Source: Salegentibacter sediminis (lineage in GTDB: Bacteria > Bacteroidota > Bacteroidia > Flavobacteriales > Flavobacteriaceae). From it: 64,000 nucleotides of DNA. The stretch is taken from assembly GCF_002078605.1 (NCBI RefSeq), contig NZ_MSJR01000002.1, forward strand, positions 248,001 through 312,000, written 5' to 3'. The notes under the pieces are model-generated. The model was not told the origin of the DNA, ran no database searches, and was given only the letters and a program-made list of their open reading frames with translations. This document shows, in pieces, positions 1 to 8,054 of the stretch (its first letter is position 1; the number at the start of each line of letters is the position of its first letter). Both the position numbers and the translations under genes were made by a program.

Positions 1-353
1 ACCAGGCTATATTTCAATATAGCGTTAGACTCCACAGGAATAAAAGCAAGAGCGATAAAACTAAAAACCGCACAGATGAAAATATAAATTTCGGTAAGGC
101 TTGGTTTTACCAGGCTTCGAAAAAGGCTTTCTTCCAGAACGGGAGCGATAACCACCGCCATAATCACGAAAGCCAGCGGACTTTCATTCATAAAATTAAA
201 AAGCTCGGTTTGCTGGTATTTTTCAAGATCGATCGAAGGAATTACTGTTGTGAGAAAACCCAGCAAAAAAAAGAACAAAAAATAGGTTCCCAGCATTAAC
301 CAGTAATTTCGAAAAAGATTGCTGACTTTTGGTGGGAGATTTAGGAGCTGCAA
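1..353 (-). CDS. CPBP family intramembrane metalloprotease (partial, 3' end outside window)
   Basis: Reading the minus strand gives an open, membrane-protein-like frame that leaves the window at base 1 without a stop. It contains the segment APVLEESLFRSLVKPS (about bases 98-145), which carries the EExxxR motif of the CPBP/CAAX-protease (Abi) family, embedded in hydrophobic helices. These proteins are multi-helix inner-membrane glutamic/metal proteases, and their substrates in Bacteroidota are mostly unknown. No ATG lies between the upstream in-frame stop (near 380) and base 296. A TTG at 353 gives a coding-like N-terminus (QLLNLPPKVSNLFRNYWLM), whereas the ATG at 296 would remove it. The start is therefore uncertain; the family call rests on one motif plus hydrophobicity. 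Confidence 0.7.
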   Translation of the reverse strand, partial: MQLLNLPPKVSNLFRNYWLMLGTYFLFFFLLGFLTTVIPSIDLEKYQQTELFNFMNESPLAFVIMAVVIAPVLEESLFRSLVKPSLTEIYIFICAVFSFIALAFIPVESNAILKYSL

Positions 354-486
354 AGACTTAAATTTGATTATTACTGCAATTTAAAACTGTATGCTATTTT
401 AAGCCACAAATTCACGAATTTTTATTTCTGAAAATAGTAAAGATTCGTAATAACTCATACCTGGAAACAGATAATTGATATAGAAC

Positions 487-523
487 AGATTACCACGTCG
501 GCTATCGCCTCCTTGTAATGACG
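487..523. repeat. Intergenic imperfect palindrome (CGTCATT...GTGGTAATCT type)
   Basis: On the minus strand the segment reads CGTCATTACAAGGAGG, then CGATAGCCGACGTGGTAATCT. Its ends form the inverted pair ATTAC/GTAAT (489-493 and 515-519), with an inner GGC/GCC. It resembles the dispersed CGTCATTGCGAGGAG...CGTGGCAATC intergenic element known from many bacterial genomes. It lies in the gap between the CPBP gene and sdaA. Only one copy is in this window, so its repeat status is from memory of the family and not shown here. Confidence 0.4.
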
Positions 524-539
524 ATTATAGCAGGATGTT

Positions 540-1973
540 CTAACAATCACTCAAACTCACCTTCACCGCAAGCCCGCCTTCAGAGGTTTCCTTGTATTTT
601 GAGTTCATATCCTTTGCGGTATCCCACATTGTCGCAATAACTTTGTCCAGGGGAACTTTAGCTTTACTGGCATCGCTTTCCAGGGCGATTTCAGCGGCAT
701 TTATAGCTTTAATTGCCCCCATTGAATTTCTTTCAATACAAGGCACCTGTACCAATCCGGCTATGGGATCGCAGGTAAGGCCCAGGTGATGTTCCATAGC
801 GATTTCGGCGGCCATAAGGGATTGTTCGGGAGTGCCCCCTAAAAGGTCAGTAAGGCCTGCTGCAGCCATTGCTGAGGAAACTCCAATTTCGGCCTGACAC
901 CCGCCCATAGCAGCAGAAATGGTGGCTCCTTTTTTAAAGAGACTGCCAATTTCACCGGCAACCAGCATAAAGCGCTTTAAATCTTCAAAAGTGGCGTTGT
1001 GATTTTCGATTACCATATAATACATCATCACAGCCGGAAGCGTTCCCGAACTGCCATTTGTAGGAGCAGTAACTACCCGGCCCAGCGAGGCGTTTACCTC
1101 GTTTACACTAAAGGCGAAACAGCTAACCCATTTAAGGATCTGGCGGAATTTTACTTCAGTCCTTCTTATTGCGGTGATCCATTCTTCCGCATTCGAATAT
1201 TGTTCGTCTCCTATTAAGCGTTGGTGCATCTCAAAGGAGCGTCGTTTCACATTCAAGCCCCCGGGAAGGGTGCCTTCGGTATGACATCCAATATACATAG
1301 ATTCCAGCATTACATCCCAAACCTGGCGGAGGCCTTTATCTATTTCTTCATCGGTGCGGAGGGATCTTTCATTTTCCAGAACTACTTCAGAAATACTCAT
1401 ATTTTGCTCCTTGCAATACTGAAGTAATTCGGTAGCTTTTTCTATGGGGAACGGAAATTCCAAAAAGCTTTGCATTTTTTTGCTGGCATTCTTACGTTCC
1501 TTTTTTACCACAAACCCACCACCGATGGAATAAAAGGAGGAAGAGTATTTCTTCCCGTTTGCCAGGCTTGCCCTAAAGGTCATTCCGTTGGGATGAAACT
1601 CCAGGAATTTACGGTTGAACTTCACATCGTTTTCTATATTAAAAGGGATAGCTCTTTCTCCGTTGAGCAACAATTCAGCATTCTGACGGATTTTTTCTAT
1701 CTCCCTGTCAATTATGCTGATGTCCATAGTAACCGGATCGTGACCTAATAAGCCTAGAAGTGTGGCCACATCTGTAGCGTGACCTTTTCCGGTTAAAGAA
1801 AGGGAACCATACAAATCTATATGGAGTTTTTCCACCTGGTCGAAGCAGCCTTTTTTCTTTAATTCAGCAATAAAACGCTGGGCAGCACGCCAGGGACCAA
1901 GAGTATGAGAGCTGGAGGGGCCAACGCCTACCTTCAGCATATCAAAAACGCTAATACATTCAATTTTTCGCAT
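540..1973 (-). CDS. sdaA: L-serine ammonia-lyase, iron-sulfur type, single chain
   Basis: Deaminates L-serine to pyruvate and ammonia in the cytoplasm. The 477-residue product begins with the beta-domain signature SVFDMLKVGVGPSSSHTLGP, in which the SSSHT loop is typical. It ends with the catalytic alpha domain carrying GGCQAEIG, LTCDPIAGLVQVPC and ERNSMGAIKA. The three cysteines in these segments are the expected 4Fe-4S ligands, the fourth site being left open to bind substrate. The length fits the fused single-chain form rather than the two-subunit Bacillus form. It is monocistronic, divergent from dnaK, with a TATTTTTG -7 box at 2001-1994 on its strand, 20 bases before the start codon. No missing residue is evident. 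Confidence 0.95.
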   Translation of the reverse strand: MRKIECISVFDMLKVGVGPSSSHTLGPWRAAQRFIAELKKKGCFDQVEKLHIDLYGSLSLTGKGHATDVATLLGLLGHDPVTMDISIIDREIEKIRQNAELLLNGERAIPFNIENDVKFNRKFLEFHPNGMTFRASLANGKKYSSSFYSIGGGFVVKKERKNASKKMQSFLEFPFPIEKATELLQYCKEQNMSISEVVLENERSLRTDEEIDKGLRQVWDVMLESMYIGCHTEGTLPGGLNVKRRSFEMHQRLIGDEQYSNAEEWITAIRRTEVKFRQILKWVSCFAFSVNEVNASLGRVVTAPTNGSSGTLPAVMMYYMVIENHNATFEDLKRFMLVAGEIGSLFKKGATISAAMGGCQAEIGVSSAMAAAGLTDLLGGTPEQSLMAAEIAMEHHLGLTCDPIAGLVQVPCIERNSMGAIKAINAAEIALESDASKAKVPLDKVIATMWDTAKDMNSKYKETSEGGLAVKVSLSDC

Positions 1974-1993
1974 TCAGAGCAAATATTTGAATG

Positions 1994-2001
1994 CAAAAAT
2001 A
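1994..2001 (-). promoter_or_regulatory. -7 box (TATTTTTG) of sdaA
   Basis: Minus-strand TATTTTTG matches the Bacteroidota sigma-A -7 consensus TAnnTTTG and lies 20 bases upstream of the sdaA ATG. I see no clear TTG/TTTG -33 element at the usual spacing, so this is a candidate only. Confidence 0.35.
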
Positions 2002-2059
2002 AGGATTTGTCAGGCTTAAGCATAGTTTAAAATAGAAAGTTTATAACGATTTCGTAAAG

Positions 2060-2126
2060 TAGATTTGGTAAGGCTTTCAGATGAAAGTGACAACCTGTCA
2101 GAAGTTTTCTGCTGGCATAATGATTG
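2060..2126 (+). promoter_or_regulatory. dnaK upstream region: TAGATTTG box, CAGAA/TTCTG hairpin and sigma-54-like element
   Basis: Three signals precede dnaK. TAGATTTG at 2060-2067 matches the TAnnTTTG -7 consensus, without a clear -33 box. An inverted repeat CAGAA-gtt-TTCTG spans 2099-2111. Immediately after it TGGCATAATGATTG (2113-2126) places TGG and TTG at the 12-base GG-to-G spacing of a sigma-54 -24/-12 promoter, with A where the canonical C of TTGC should be. Either could drive the gene, and the palindrome could be an operator. dnaK starts at 2182. Confidence 0.4.
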
Positions 2127-2181
2127 ACTTTAACAGAGCGAATCGAATTGAAATCAATAAAATAAATCAACGTATAAAGTT

Positions 2182-4116
2182 ATGAGTAAAATAATTGGAA
2201 TTGACTTAGGTACTACCAACTCGTGCGTTGCCGTAATGGAAGGTAACGAACCAACGGTAATACCTAATGCCGAAGGTAAGAGAACTACGCCTTCTGTAAT
2301 TGCCTTTGTGGAAGGTGGCGAAATAAAAGTAGGAGATCCTGCAAAGCGTCAGGCGGTAACCAACCCTGAAAAAACTGTAGCGTCTATCAAGCGTTTTATG
2401 GGGAATAAATATTCTGAGTCTTCTAAAGAGGCAGGAAGAGTTCCTTATAAAGTTATAAAAGGAGATAACGATACTCCACGTGTTGAAATAGACGGAAGAA
2501 AATATACTCCGCAGGAACTTTCGGCAATGGTACTTCAAAAAATGAAGAAAACCGCAGAAGATTATCTTGGACAGGATGTTAATGAGGCGGTAATTACCGT
2601 ACCTGCATACTTTAACGATTCTCAGCGTCAGGCTACAAAAGAAGCCGGTGAGATCGCAGGTTTGAAAGTAAGCCGTATTATAAACGAGCCTACTGCAGCA
2701 GCATTGGCCTATGGACTTGATAAAAAATCTCAGGACCAGAAGATCGCGGTATATGACCTTGGTGGGGGTACATTTGATATCTCTATCCTTGAATTAGGTG
2801 ATGGTGTATTTGAAGTATTGTCTACTAATGGTGATACACACCTTGGTGGTGACGATTTTGATGAAGTATTAATAGATTATCTTGCAGATACTTTTCAAAA
2901 AGCTGAAGATATTGATCTAAGAAAAGACCCAATGGCACTTCAGCGTTTAAAAGAAGCTGCTGAAAAAGCTAAAATTGAGTTGTCTTCTTCAACACAAACA
3001 GAGATCAATTTACCTTATGTAACGGCAACTTCAAGCGGCCCTAAACACCTTGTAGAAACGATCACTCGTTCTAAGTTTGAGCAATTAGCTTCAGATTTGG
3101 TAACCCGTTCTATGGAGCCGGTTAAGAAGGCACTTAGTGATGCAGGTCTTTCTAAAAGCGATATCGATGAGGTAATTCTTGTTGGTGGATCAACTCGTAT
3201 CCCTAAGATCCAGGAAGAAGTTGAAGCGTTTTTCGGAAAGAAACCTTCTAAAGGTGTAAACCCAGATGAGGTTGTGGCAATTGGTGCTGCGATCCAGGGT
3301 GGTGTACTTACAGGAGATGTAAAAGATGTATTGCTACTTGATGTTACTCCACTTTCTTTAGGTATTGAAACTATGGGAGGAGTTAACACTAAGCTTATCG
3401 AATCTAATACAACGATCCCAACCAAGAAGTCACAGACTTTCTCTACGGCGGCAGATAATCAGCCTTCAGTTGAGATCCACGTGCTTCAGGGAGAGCGTCC
3501 AATGGCGGCAGATAACAAGACAATTGGTAGATTCCACCTTGACGGAATTCCACCAGCGCCAAGAGGAACTCCTCAAATTGAAGTGACTTTTGATATTGAT
3601 GCTAACGGTATCATTAAAGTAAGTGCTACCGATAAAGCAACTGGAAAATCTCAGGATATTCGTATCGAAGCTTCTTCAGGATTAACTGAAGAGGAAATCG
3701 AGAAAATGAAGAAAGAAGCTGAAGCGAATGCTGAAAGCGATAAAAAAGCCAAAGAAAAAGTAGATAAGCTTAACGAAGCTGATGCTATGATCTTCCAAAC
3801 TGAAAAGCAGTTGAAAGAATTTGGCGATAAACTTTCTGATGAGAAGAAGAAGCCTATCGAAGAAGCTTTGGAAGAGTTGAAGAAAGCTTACGAAACAAAA
3901 GAAGTTGAAACCATCCAACCTGCTTTAGATAAGATCAATGAAGCCTGGAAAACCGCTTCAGAAGAGATGTACAAAGCACAGGCAGAAGCCCAGGGCGGGC
4001 AGGCCGGAGGCCCCCAAGGAGCACCCGGAGCCGGCGCCGAAGGTGGCCAGGCCGGAGGAGGAGACTCCAAAGGTGGTGACGATGTAGAAGATGTAGATTT
4101 TGAGGAAGTGAAGTAA
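2182..4116 (+). CDS. dnaK: Chaperone protein DnaK (Hsp70)
   Basis: ATP-dependent Hsp70 chaperone that binds hydrophobic stretches of unfolded polypeptides, working with DnaJ and GrpE. The 644 residues match the family length. They start with the nucleotide-binding signature [18 protein letters not shown] and contain [15 protein letters not shown] and [14 protein letters not shown]. The hydrophobic linker [19 protein letters not shown] leads into the substrate-binding domain. A helical lid follows, then a Gly/Ala/Gln-rich tail ending [11 protein letters not shown]. dnaJ and grpE are not adjacent, so dnaK stands alone, as often in Bacteroidota. A hairpin-rich spacer and a terminator follow. Confidence 0.98.
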   Translation: MSKIIGIDLGTTNSCVAVMEGNEPTVIPNAEGKRTTPSVIAFVEGGEIKVGDPAKRQAVTNPEKTVASIKRFMGNKYSESSKEAGRVPYKVIKGDNDTPRVEIDGRKYTPQELSAMVLQKMKKTAEDYLGQDVNEAVITVPAYFNDSQRQATKEAGEIAGLKVSRIINEPTAAALAYGLDKKSQDQKIAVYDLGGGTFDISILELGDGVFEVLSTNGDTHLGGDDFDEVLIDYLADTFQKAEDIDLRKDPMALQRLKEAAEKAKIELSSSTQTEINLPYVTATSSGPKHLVETITRSKFEQLASDLVTRSMEPVKKALSDAGLSKSDIDEVILVGGSTRIPKIQEEVEAFFGKKPSKGVNPDEVVAIGAAIQGGVLTGDVKDVLLLDVTPLSLGIETMGGVNTKLIESNTTIPTKKSQTFSTAADNQPSVEIHVLQGERPMAADNKTIGRFHLDGIPPAPRGTPQIEVTFDIDANGIIKVSATDKATGKSQDIRIEASSGLTEEEIEKMKKEAEANAESDKKAKEKVDKLNEADAMIFQTEKQLKEFGDKLSDEKKKPIEEALEELKKAYETKEVETIQPALDKINEAWKTASEEMYKAQAEAQGGQAGGPQGAPGAGAEGGQAGGGDSKGGDDVEDVDFEEVK

Positions 4117-4125
4117 GCAGAGAGC

Positions 4126-4193
4126 CATTATTCAAAGCGCGAAAAGCGCTTTGAATAATGTGCGAATCGCTTATCCCGAACTTGCTTCGGGAT
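4126..4193. repeat. Two strong hairpins downstream of dnaK
   Basis: Bases 4126-4140 and 4146-4160 form a perfect 15-bp inverted repeat (CATTATTCAAAGCGC) around the 5-base loop GAAAA. A second hairpin, ATCCCGAA-cttgc-TTCGGGAT, spans 4173-4193. Neither is followed by a T tract. The string GCGAATCGCTTATCCC occurs at 4162-4177 and again at 4244-4259, so the spacer looks like a partly duplicated palindromic repeat element; it could also protect the 3' end of the dnaK transcript. Confidence 0.6.
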
Positions 4194-4299
4194 CCCTGAA
4201 AAGTCTGAATCGTATGTTGAGTTCGGAGCTTTTTGAAAATTGAGCGAATCGCTTATCCCAACGAAAGTCGGGTTCTCAAAAGACAATAGATTAAATTGA

Positions 4300-4330
4300 A
4301 AAGCGTGAACTGAAAAGTTCACGCTTTTTT
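4300..4330 (+). terminator. Rho-independent terminator after dnaK
   Basis: AAGCGTGAAC (4301-4310), loop TGAAAA, then GTTCACGCTT (4317-4326) running into a T tract. It lies between the convergent dnaK and the NRAMP-like gene; the A-rich 5' flank could allow weak use from the other strand. Confidence 0.85.
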
Positions 4331-4357
4331 AGTTTATATAAATTTCCTCTTCGGTGG

Positions 4358-5629
4358 CTAGGGGGCAAAAGTATAATACAAATACCCTAAATTAAACAGC
4401 ACTAAAAACCAAAAACAAACCAGGCTGAAAATGCGGTAATTCTTTCCAGGTTGATGTTTTTTTGGCATTTGGTTGCCGGTAACGAGTTTATAATTAAACC
4501 AGGCCAAAAATGGTGCAGATAGAAATGAAAGTCCGGCGGCAAAATCTACCAAAAGTGTAAAGGAGCCCGACAGGAAAAATAATATAGAAAGTGAAAAAAT
4601 CGGGATAATGAAAATGGAAATTCGGTAAATTTTCCATTTTTCTTTTTTATCAGCAGGTTTATTCTTTTCGGGGTTTTTTAATTCAGAAATCACTCTCGGG
4701 TAGGCATCAGTAACTGTTAGAACGGTACTTAACATGGTAACAAAAGCTGCTATGGAGATCAAAGGTTTGCTCCAGACTCCAAGGGTTTTTCCGTAGAGTT
4801 CTACCAACTGGCTCGAGAATTCCACGCTGTTGCTGGAAAACGAAGTGCCACTGCCAAACATTACTAAAACGCCTAGCAAAAAGAAAAGTAAACCAATAAA
4901 TGCAGCCGAAAGATAACCCACATTAAAATCGACAAATGCACCTTTTACTGAAATTTTCTGTTTATTCTGCACCGCCTTTTCTTTGGTCCAGATGGAGTGC
5001 CAAACCGAAGCATCCAATGGAATAGGCATCCAGCCCATAAAAGCGATGATAAAACCCAAACTGGCAGTAGTCCAAAGCGAAGGCGATTCGGTAGTTACCG
5101 CATCATTCACTGTACCAGCGCCAAAAGCCATAATGACCGCGGCAAGAGTGGCAAAGGTCAATAAGGTGACGATCACTTTCATACTTTTATCGAGGCCGGG
5201 ATATTTTCCTATTAAAAGTAAGGCGATACTGGCAATGAGAATAATGCCACTCCAAAGAAAAGGTGACCAGCCAAAATTGAAGAGTCGCTCGGCTAAACCG
5301 GCGGTGACAATAGTCACCGCAGCCTGAATAATAAACATACTTCCCAGGGTGATCAAAATATAGATCCAATAAGGAAATTTGCCGAGTTTTTTATAACCGG
5401 TAATGAGATGGTTTCCCGTACCTGCGGCAAACCTGGGGCCAAATTCCAAAAAAGGATATTTTGAAATGCAGGCAAGGATCAAGGCCCAGATAAGTATAAA
5501 CCCATAATCGGCTCCAGCGCGAGTGGCTTGCACCAAATGAGAAACTCCAATAGCTGCTCCCGCCAATAAATAGCCGGGACCTATACTTTTTAAAATAGAT
5601 GTTTTGGAAGAAGTATTTTTTTGTTTCAT
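4358..5629 (-). CDS. NRAMP-like divalent metal transporter with altered metal-binding motifs
   Basis: 423-residue multi-pass membrane protein with the NRAMP fold: the start GPGYLLAGAAIGVSHLVQAT aligns with the TM1 region GPxFLxAxxxIDPGNxAT of MntH-type transporters, and GWMPIPLDASVWHS aligns with the TM6 MPHxxxLHS segment. In canonical NRAMPs the TM1 Asp and Asn and the TM6 Met bind Mn2+/Fe2+ and the His after it helps proton coupling. Here DPGN is replaced by GVSH and MPH by MPI, so only the Met of the site remains. The fold assignment is firm. The substrate is not, and proton-coupled manganese uptake should not be assumed. It is probably monocistronic, 59 bases downstream of the hydrolase gene on the same strand. 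Confidence 0.8.
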   Translation of the reverse strand: MKQKNTSSKTSILKSIGPGYLLAGAAIGVSHLVQATRAGADYGFILIWALILACISKYPFLEFGPRFAAGTGNHLITGYKKLGKFPYWIYILITLGSMFIIQAAVTIVTAGLAERLFNFGWSPFLWSGIILIASIALLLIGKYPGLDKSMKVIVTLLTFATLAAVIMAFGAGTVNDAVTTESPSLWTTASLGFIIAFMGWMPIPLDASVWHSIWTKEKAVQNKQKISVKGAFVDFNVGYLSAAFIGLLFFLLGVLVMFGSGTSFSSNSVEFSSQLVELYGKTLGVWSKPLISIAAFVTMLSTVLTVTDAYPRVISELKNPEKNKPADKKEKWKIYRISIFIIPIFSLSILFFLSGSFTLLVDFAAGLSFLSAPFLAWFNYKLVTGNQMPKKHQPGKNYRIFSLVCFWFLVLFNLGYLYYTFAP

Positions 5630-5658
5630 TTAGAATCTTGAATCCTTAAAAACGATTA

Positions 5659-5683
5659 TGTCACTTCAAGCGCAGTCGAAGAC
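5659..5683. repeat. Short palindromic intergenic repeat (CTTCAAGCGCAGTCGAAG)
   Basis: TGTCACTTCAAGCGCAGTCG followed by AAGACA has inverted ends (TGTC/GACA and CTTC/GAAG). It resembles the CACTTCGAGCGCAGTCGAGAAG-type dispersed repeats of flavobacteria. One copy only here; family membership is from general knowledge. Confidence 0.35.
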
Positions 5684-5688
5684 ACAAT

Positions 5689-6324
5689 TTAAGCAAATTC
5701 GGTTATAAATTCTTTGTTGACTTCGTGTCCCCCTTCAAAATTGCGAATCTTCAAATTCCGTGGGAATATTTGCTCCAGGCGTGCTTCCTCTTTTTTAATA
5801 ATTTCCTCTTTTAAATATTCATCCTGTTCTCCATAGATGAAAGTAAAGCTCGTGTTTTTCAAAAAAGTGAAATCTTTAGCATTCAATTCAGCAGGTACCT
5901 TTCCTGAATGCAATATCAGGTGATCACAAGCGATCTCCCTATGGGCCACCCATCGTGTTGCTACCGAAACCCCCTGGGAATACCCGAATAGGAGAAGTCT
6001 CGGAGCATTTTTCAGATTTTCCAACTTATAGATTTCATCGAGATAATTCAGTACATTTTCGGTTTCCAGCTCAGTGTTTTCACGGGTTAGCCAGGAGGCT
6101 CCCACGTGGGTGTATTTTCCGTTGAGATAATATTTAGAGGGGGCCTGTGGTGCAATGATATAATTTTCTTCCGGGTCGAGGTGTTTGAAATATTTCAGGA
6201 AGTATCTACTTAAATAGCCAATTCCGTGGCAAACCACCCATACGTTTTTGGTCTTTGTGGTAAAATCGTTTAATACCTCATAGGTATTGGTGCTTTGGTA
6301 GGAAACCTGTTTCTCACTGCTCAT
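5689..6324 (-). CDS. Alpha/beta hydrolase (phospholipase/carboxylesterase-like)
   Basis: A 211-residue cytoplasmic serine hydrolase candidate with no signal peptide. Early WVVCHGIGYLS is the strand/oxyanion region, GYSQGVS (about residues 118-124) is the nucleophile elbow with the catalytic Ser, and GEQDEY (near 169) and GGHEV (near 198) supply the expected acid and His. The fold and size match the small YpfH/carboxylesterase group. The substrate cannot be read from the sequence. It is divergent, 38 bases away, from a hotdog thioesterase and the menaquinone gene menF, so a link with menaquinone metabolism is possible but unproven. Confidence 0.75.
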   Translation of the reverse strand: MSSEKQVSYQSTNTYEVLNDFTTKTKNVWVVCHGIGYLSRYFLKYFKHLDPEENYIIAPQAPSKYYLNGKYTHVGASWLTRENTELETENVLNYLDEIYKLENLKNAPRLLLFGYSQGVSVATRWVAHREIACDHLILHSGKVPAELNAKDFTFLKNTSFTFIYGEQDEYLKEEIIKKEEARLEQIFPRNLKIRNFEGGHEVNKEFITEFA

Positions 6325-6362
6325 TTTTTACGTATTTTTACAAAGTAACCAATCTTATTGTG

Positions 6363-6782
6363 ATGACCCAAGAAGAAATTCTGGAGCTTTCCAGAAAGGT
6401 GTGTAAAAACACACTGATGGAAACCCTTGATATTGAATTTACTGAAGCAGGAGAAGATTATCTTATTGCGAGAATGCCGGTAAGCTCCAAAGTGCATCAG
6501 CCAGATGGCGTGCTGCACGGCGGTGCCAGTGTGGCTTTGGCTGAGAGCGTGGGCAGTTTGGCAAGTTATGTTTTTTTGAATACTGAAGAATTTTTTATTC
6601 GGGGAATAGAGATTTCGGCCAATCATTTAAAAAGTGTTGCTGAAGGTTTTGTCTATGCTAAAGCCAGTTTTATACATAAGGGTCGAACCACACAGCTTTG
6701 GGAAATAAAGATTACCGATGAGGATAACAACCTGATCTCCCTTGTAAAACTTACCACTATTGCCTTACCAAAAAATAAGTAA
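6363..6782 (+). CDS. PaaI-type hotdog-fold thioesterase (probable DHNA-CoA hydrolase)
   Basis: About 139 residues with the hotdog signature HQPDGVLHGGASVALAESVG, where HGG and the following acidic residue form the active-site helix of PaaI/MenI-type acyl-CoA thioesterases. Its stop codon is directly followed by the menF start, so the two are translationally close. In the menaquinone pathway 1,4-dihydroxy-2-naphthoyl-CoA must be hydrolysed after MenB, and this location makes that the best guess for its substrate; this is inference from context. A GTG directly precedes the ATG used here and would add one residue. Confidence 0.8.
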   Translation: MTQEEILELSRKVCKNTLMETLDIEFTEAGEDYLIARMPVSSKVHQPDGVLHGGASVALAESVGSLASYVFLNTEEFFIRGIEISANHLKSVAEGFVYAKASFIHKGRTTQLWEIKITDEDNNLISLVKLTTIALPKNK

Positions 6783-7937
6783 ATGATGAATGCAGAAGAA
6801 TTTTTTAATCGGTTAAAAGAGCAATTGCACCAGGAAAAGCCTTTTGTAGCCTGGCACGATCCGGGTTCGGGTAGGGGGATGACCACCGCCCTCTTACAGG
6901 AAGACACCTCAGAAAATCTGGTGAATGATTTCACCGAAAGCGGATTCATTTTCGCCCCTTTTCAGAAGGAATTACCAACCTATATTATTCCGCAGGAAAG
7001 CGCTGAATTTCTTCAAACAGAATATTCCGGATTTATAGATCATGAAAAGGCTTTAGAAAAAGAAAGTCCTGAATTTCCACCTGAACAATTTATTCAGAAG
7101 GAAAAATCGGCTCACGAGAATCTTGTGCAAAAAGGTATAGATGCAATTGAAGCGGGAGTTTTTAAAAAAGTAGTGCTCTCCAGGAAAGAAGAAATAGAAA
7201 CCCAACTGGGACCACTGGAAATTTTTAAAGACTTGCTTAAAAAATATAAAGAGGCTTTTGTTTATATCTGGTTTCACCCTAAAACCGATATATGGTTGGG
7301 CGCAACTCCCGAGACCCTGCTTAAAGTTGAAAGGAATAAATTCAAAACAATGGCTTTGGCGGGCACCCAGGCTTTTAAAGGTCTTACTAATGTGAGCTGG
7401 GGAGATAAGGAAATTGAAGAACAAAAGATCGTGACCGATTATATCCTGGAAAATGTTAAAAAAGTATCTGTCGGGCGGGTGGACCAATCGGAAGCTTACA
7501 CAGCCAGAGCCGGAAATCTCCTGCATTTGCGCACCGATATTCAAGGGGATATTCAACCCGGTACCTCAAATTTGAAGGAATTGATAATGACGCTTCATCC
7601 CACTCCTGCAGTTTGCGGTATGCCCAGGAATAGCGCTATGGAATTCATTTTAAAAAATGAAAATTACGACCGTGAATTTTATACCGGTTTTTTGGGAGAA
7701 CTGAATTTCAAAAAGGAGATTAAACGTAGCTCAAACCGTAGAAATCAGGAAAATCAGGCTTACGGAAGTATTAGCTCGTCAACCTCTCTATTTGTTAACC
7801 TACGCTGTATGAAGATAGAAGATGATGAAGCTGAGATCTTCGTTGGGGGCGGAATAACCAAAGATTCAGATCCTGTTTTGGAGTTCGAGGAAACTCAAAA
7901 CAAGGCCCAAACCATCAAGGCTGTATTAGTAAAATAA
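6783..7937 (+). CDS. menF: Isochorismate synthase (MenF/EntC type)
   Basis: Converts chorismate to isochorismate, the first committed step of menaquinone synthesis. The 384 residues contain the chorismate-binding core: KVVLSRKEEIE, WLGATPETLLKVE, MALAGTQAFKG, and the C-terminal LHPTPAVCGMPRNSAMEFI and REFYTGFLGEL, which hold the magnesium- and chorismate-binding residues. EntC-type enzymes of siderophore pathways share this core, but placement next to menD and the thioesterase favours menaquinone. Two ATG codons are adjacent at the start. Confidence 0.93.
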   Translation: MMNAEEFFNRLKEQLHQEKPFVAWHDPGSGRGMTTALLQEDTSENLVNDFTESGFIFAPFQKELPTYIIPQESAEFLQTEYSGFIDHEKALEKESPEFPPEQFIQKEKSAHENLVQKGIDAIEAGVFKKVVLSRKEEIETQLGPLEIFKDLLKKYKEAFVYIWFHPKTDIWLGATPETLLKVERNKFKTMALAGTQAFKGLTNVSWGDKEIEEQKIVTDYILENVKKVSVGRVDQSEAYTARAGNLLHLRTDIQGDIQPGTSNLKELIMTLHPTPAVCGMPRNSAMEFILKNENYDREFYTGFLGELNFKKEIKRSSNRRNQENQAYGSISSSTSLFVNLRCMKIEDDEAEIFVGGGITKDSDPVLEFEETQNKAQTIKAVLVK

Positions 7938-7953
7938 TTCCCCTGAAAAATTG

Positions 7954-7961
7954 TAAATTTG
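7954..7961 (+). promoter_or_regulatory. Candidate -7 box (TAAATTTG) before menD
   Basis: TAAATTTG fits TAnnTTTG and lies in the 117-base menF-menD gap, about 93 bases before the menD start. No matching -33 element is evident. A small CCCCTG/CAGGGG stem (8011-8016 with 8026-8031) lies in the resulting leader. Confidence 0.3.
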
Positions 7962-8054
7962 GGTGACCAAAAGAAGGTCGTTCTGAAGTAATTACTCAAT
8001 TTCCCAGGAGCCCCTGAGTTAAGTCCAGGGGGACACTTTTCAAAACATAAATTT

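Noticed and set aside
3682-3918. Minus-strand frame rich in Phe and Leu inside dnaK
   Set aside because: It is the antisense shadow of the Lys/Glu-rich DnaK lid region, as are similar frames in the other genes.
4128-4322. 64-codon minus-strand frame after dnaK
   Set aside because: It runs through the perfect hairpins, direct repeats and terminator and has no coding character.
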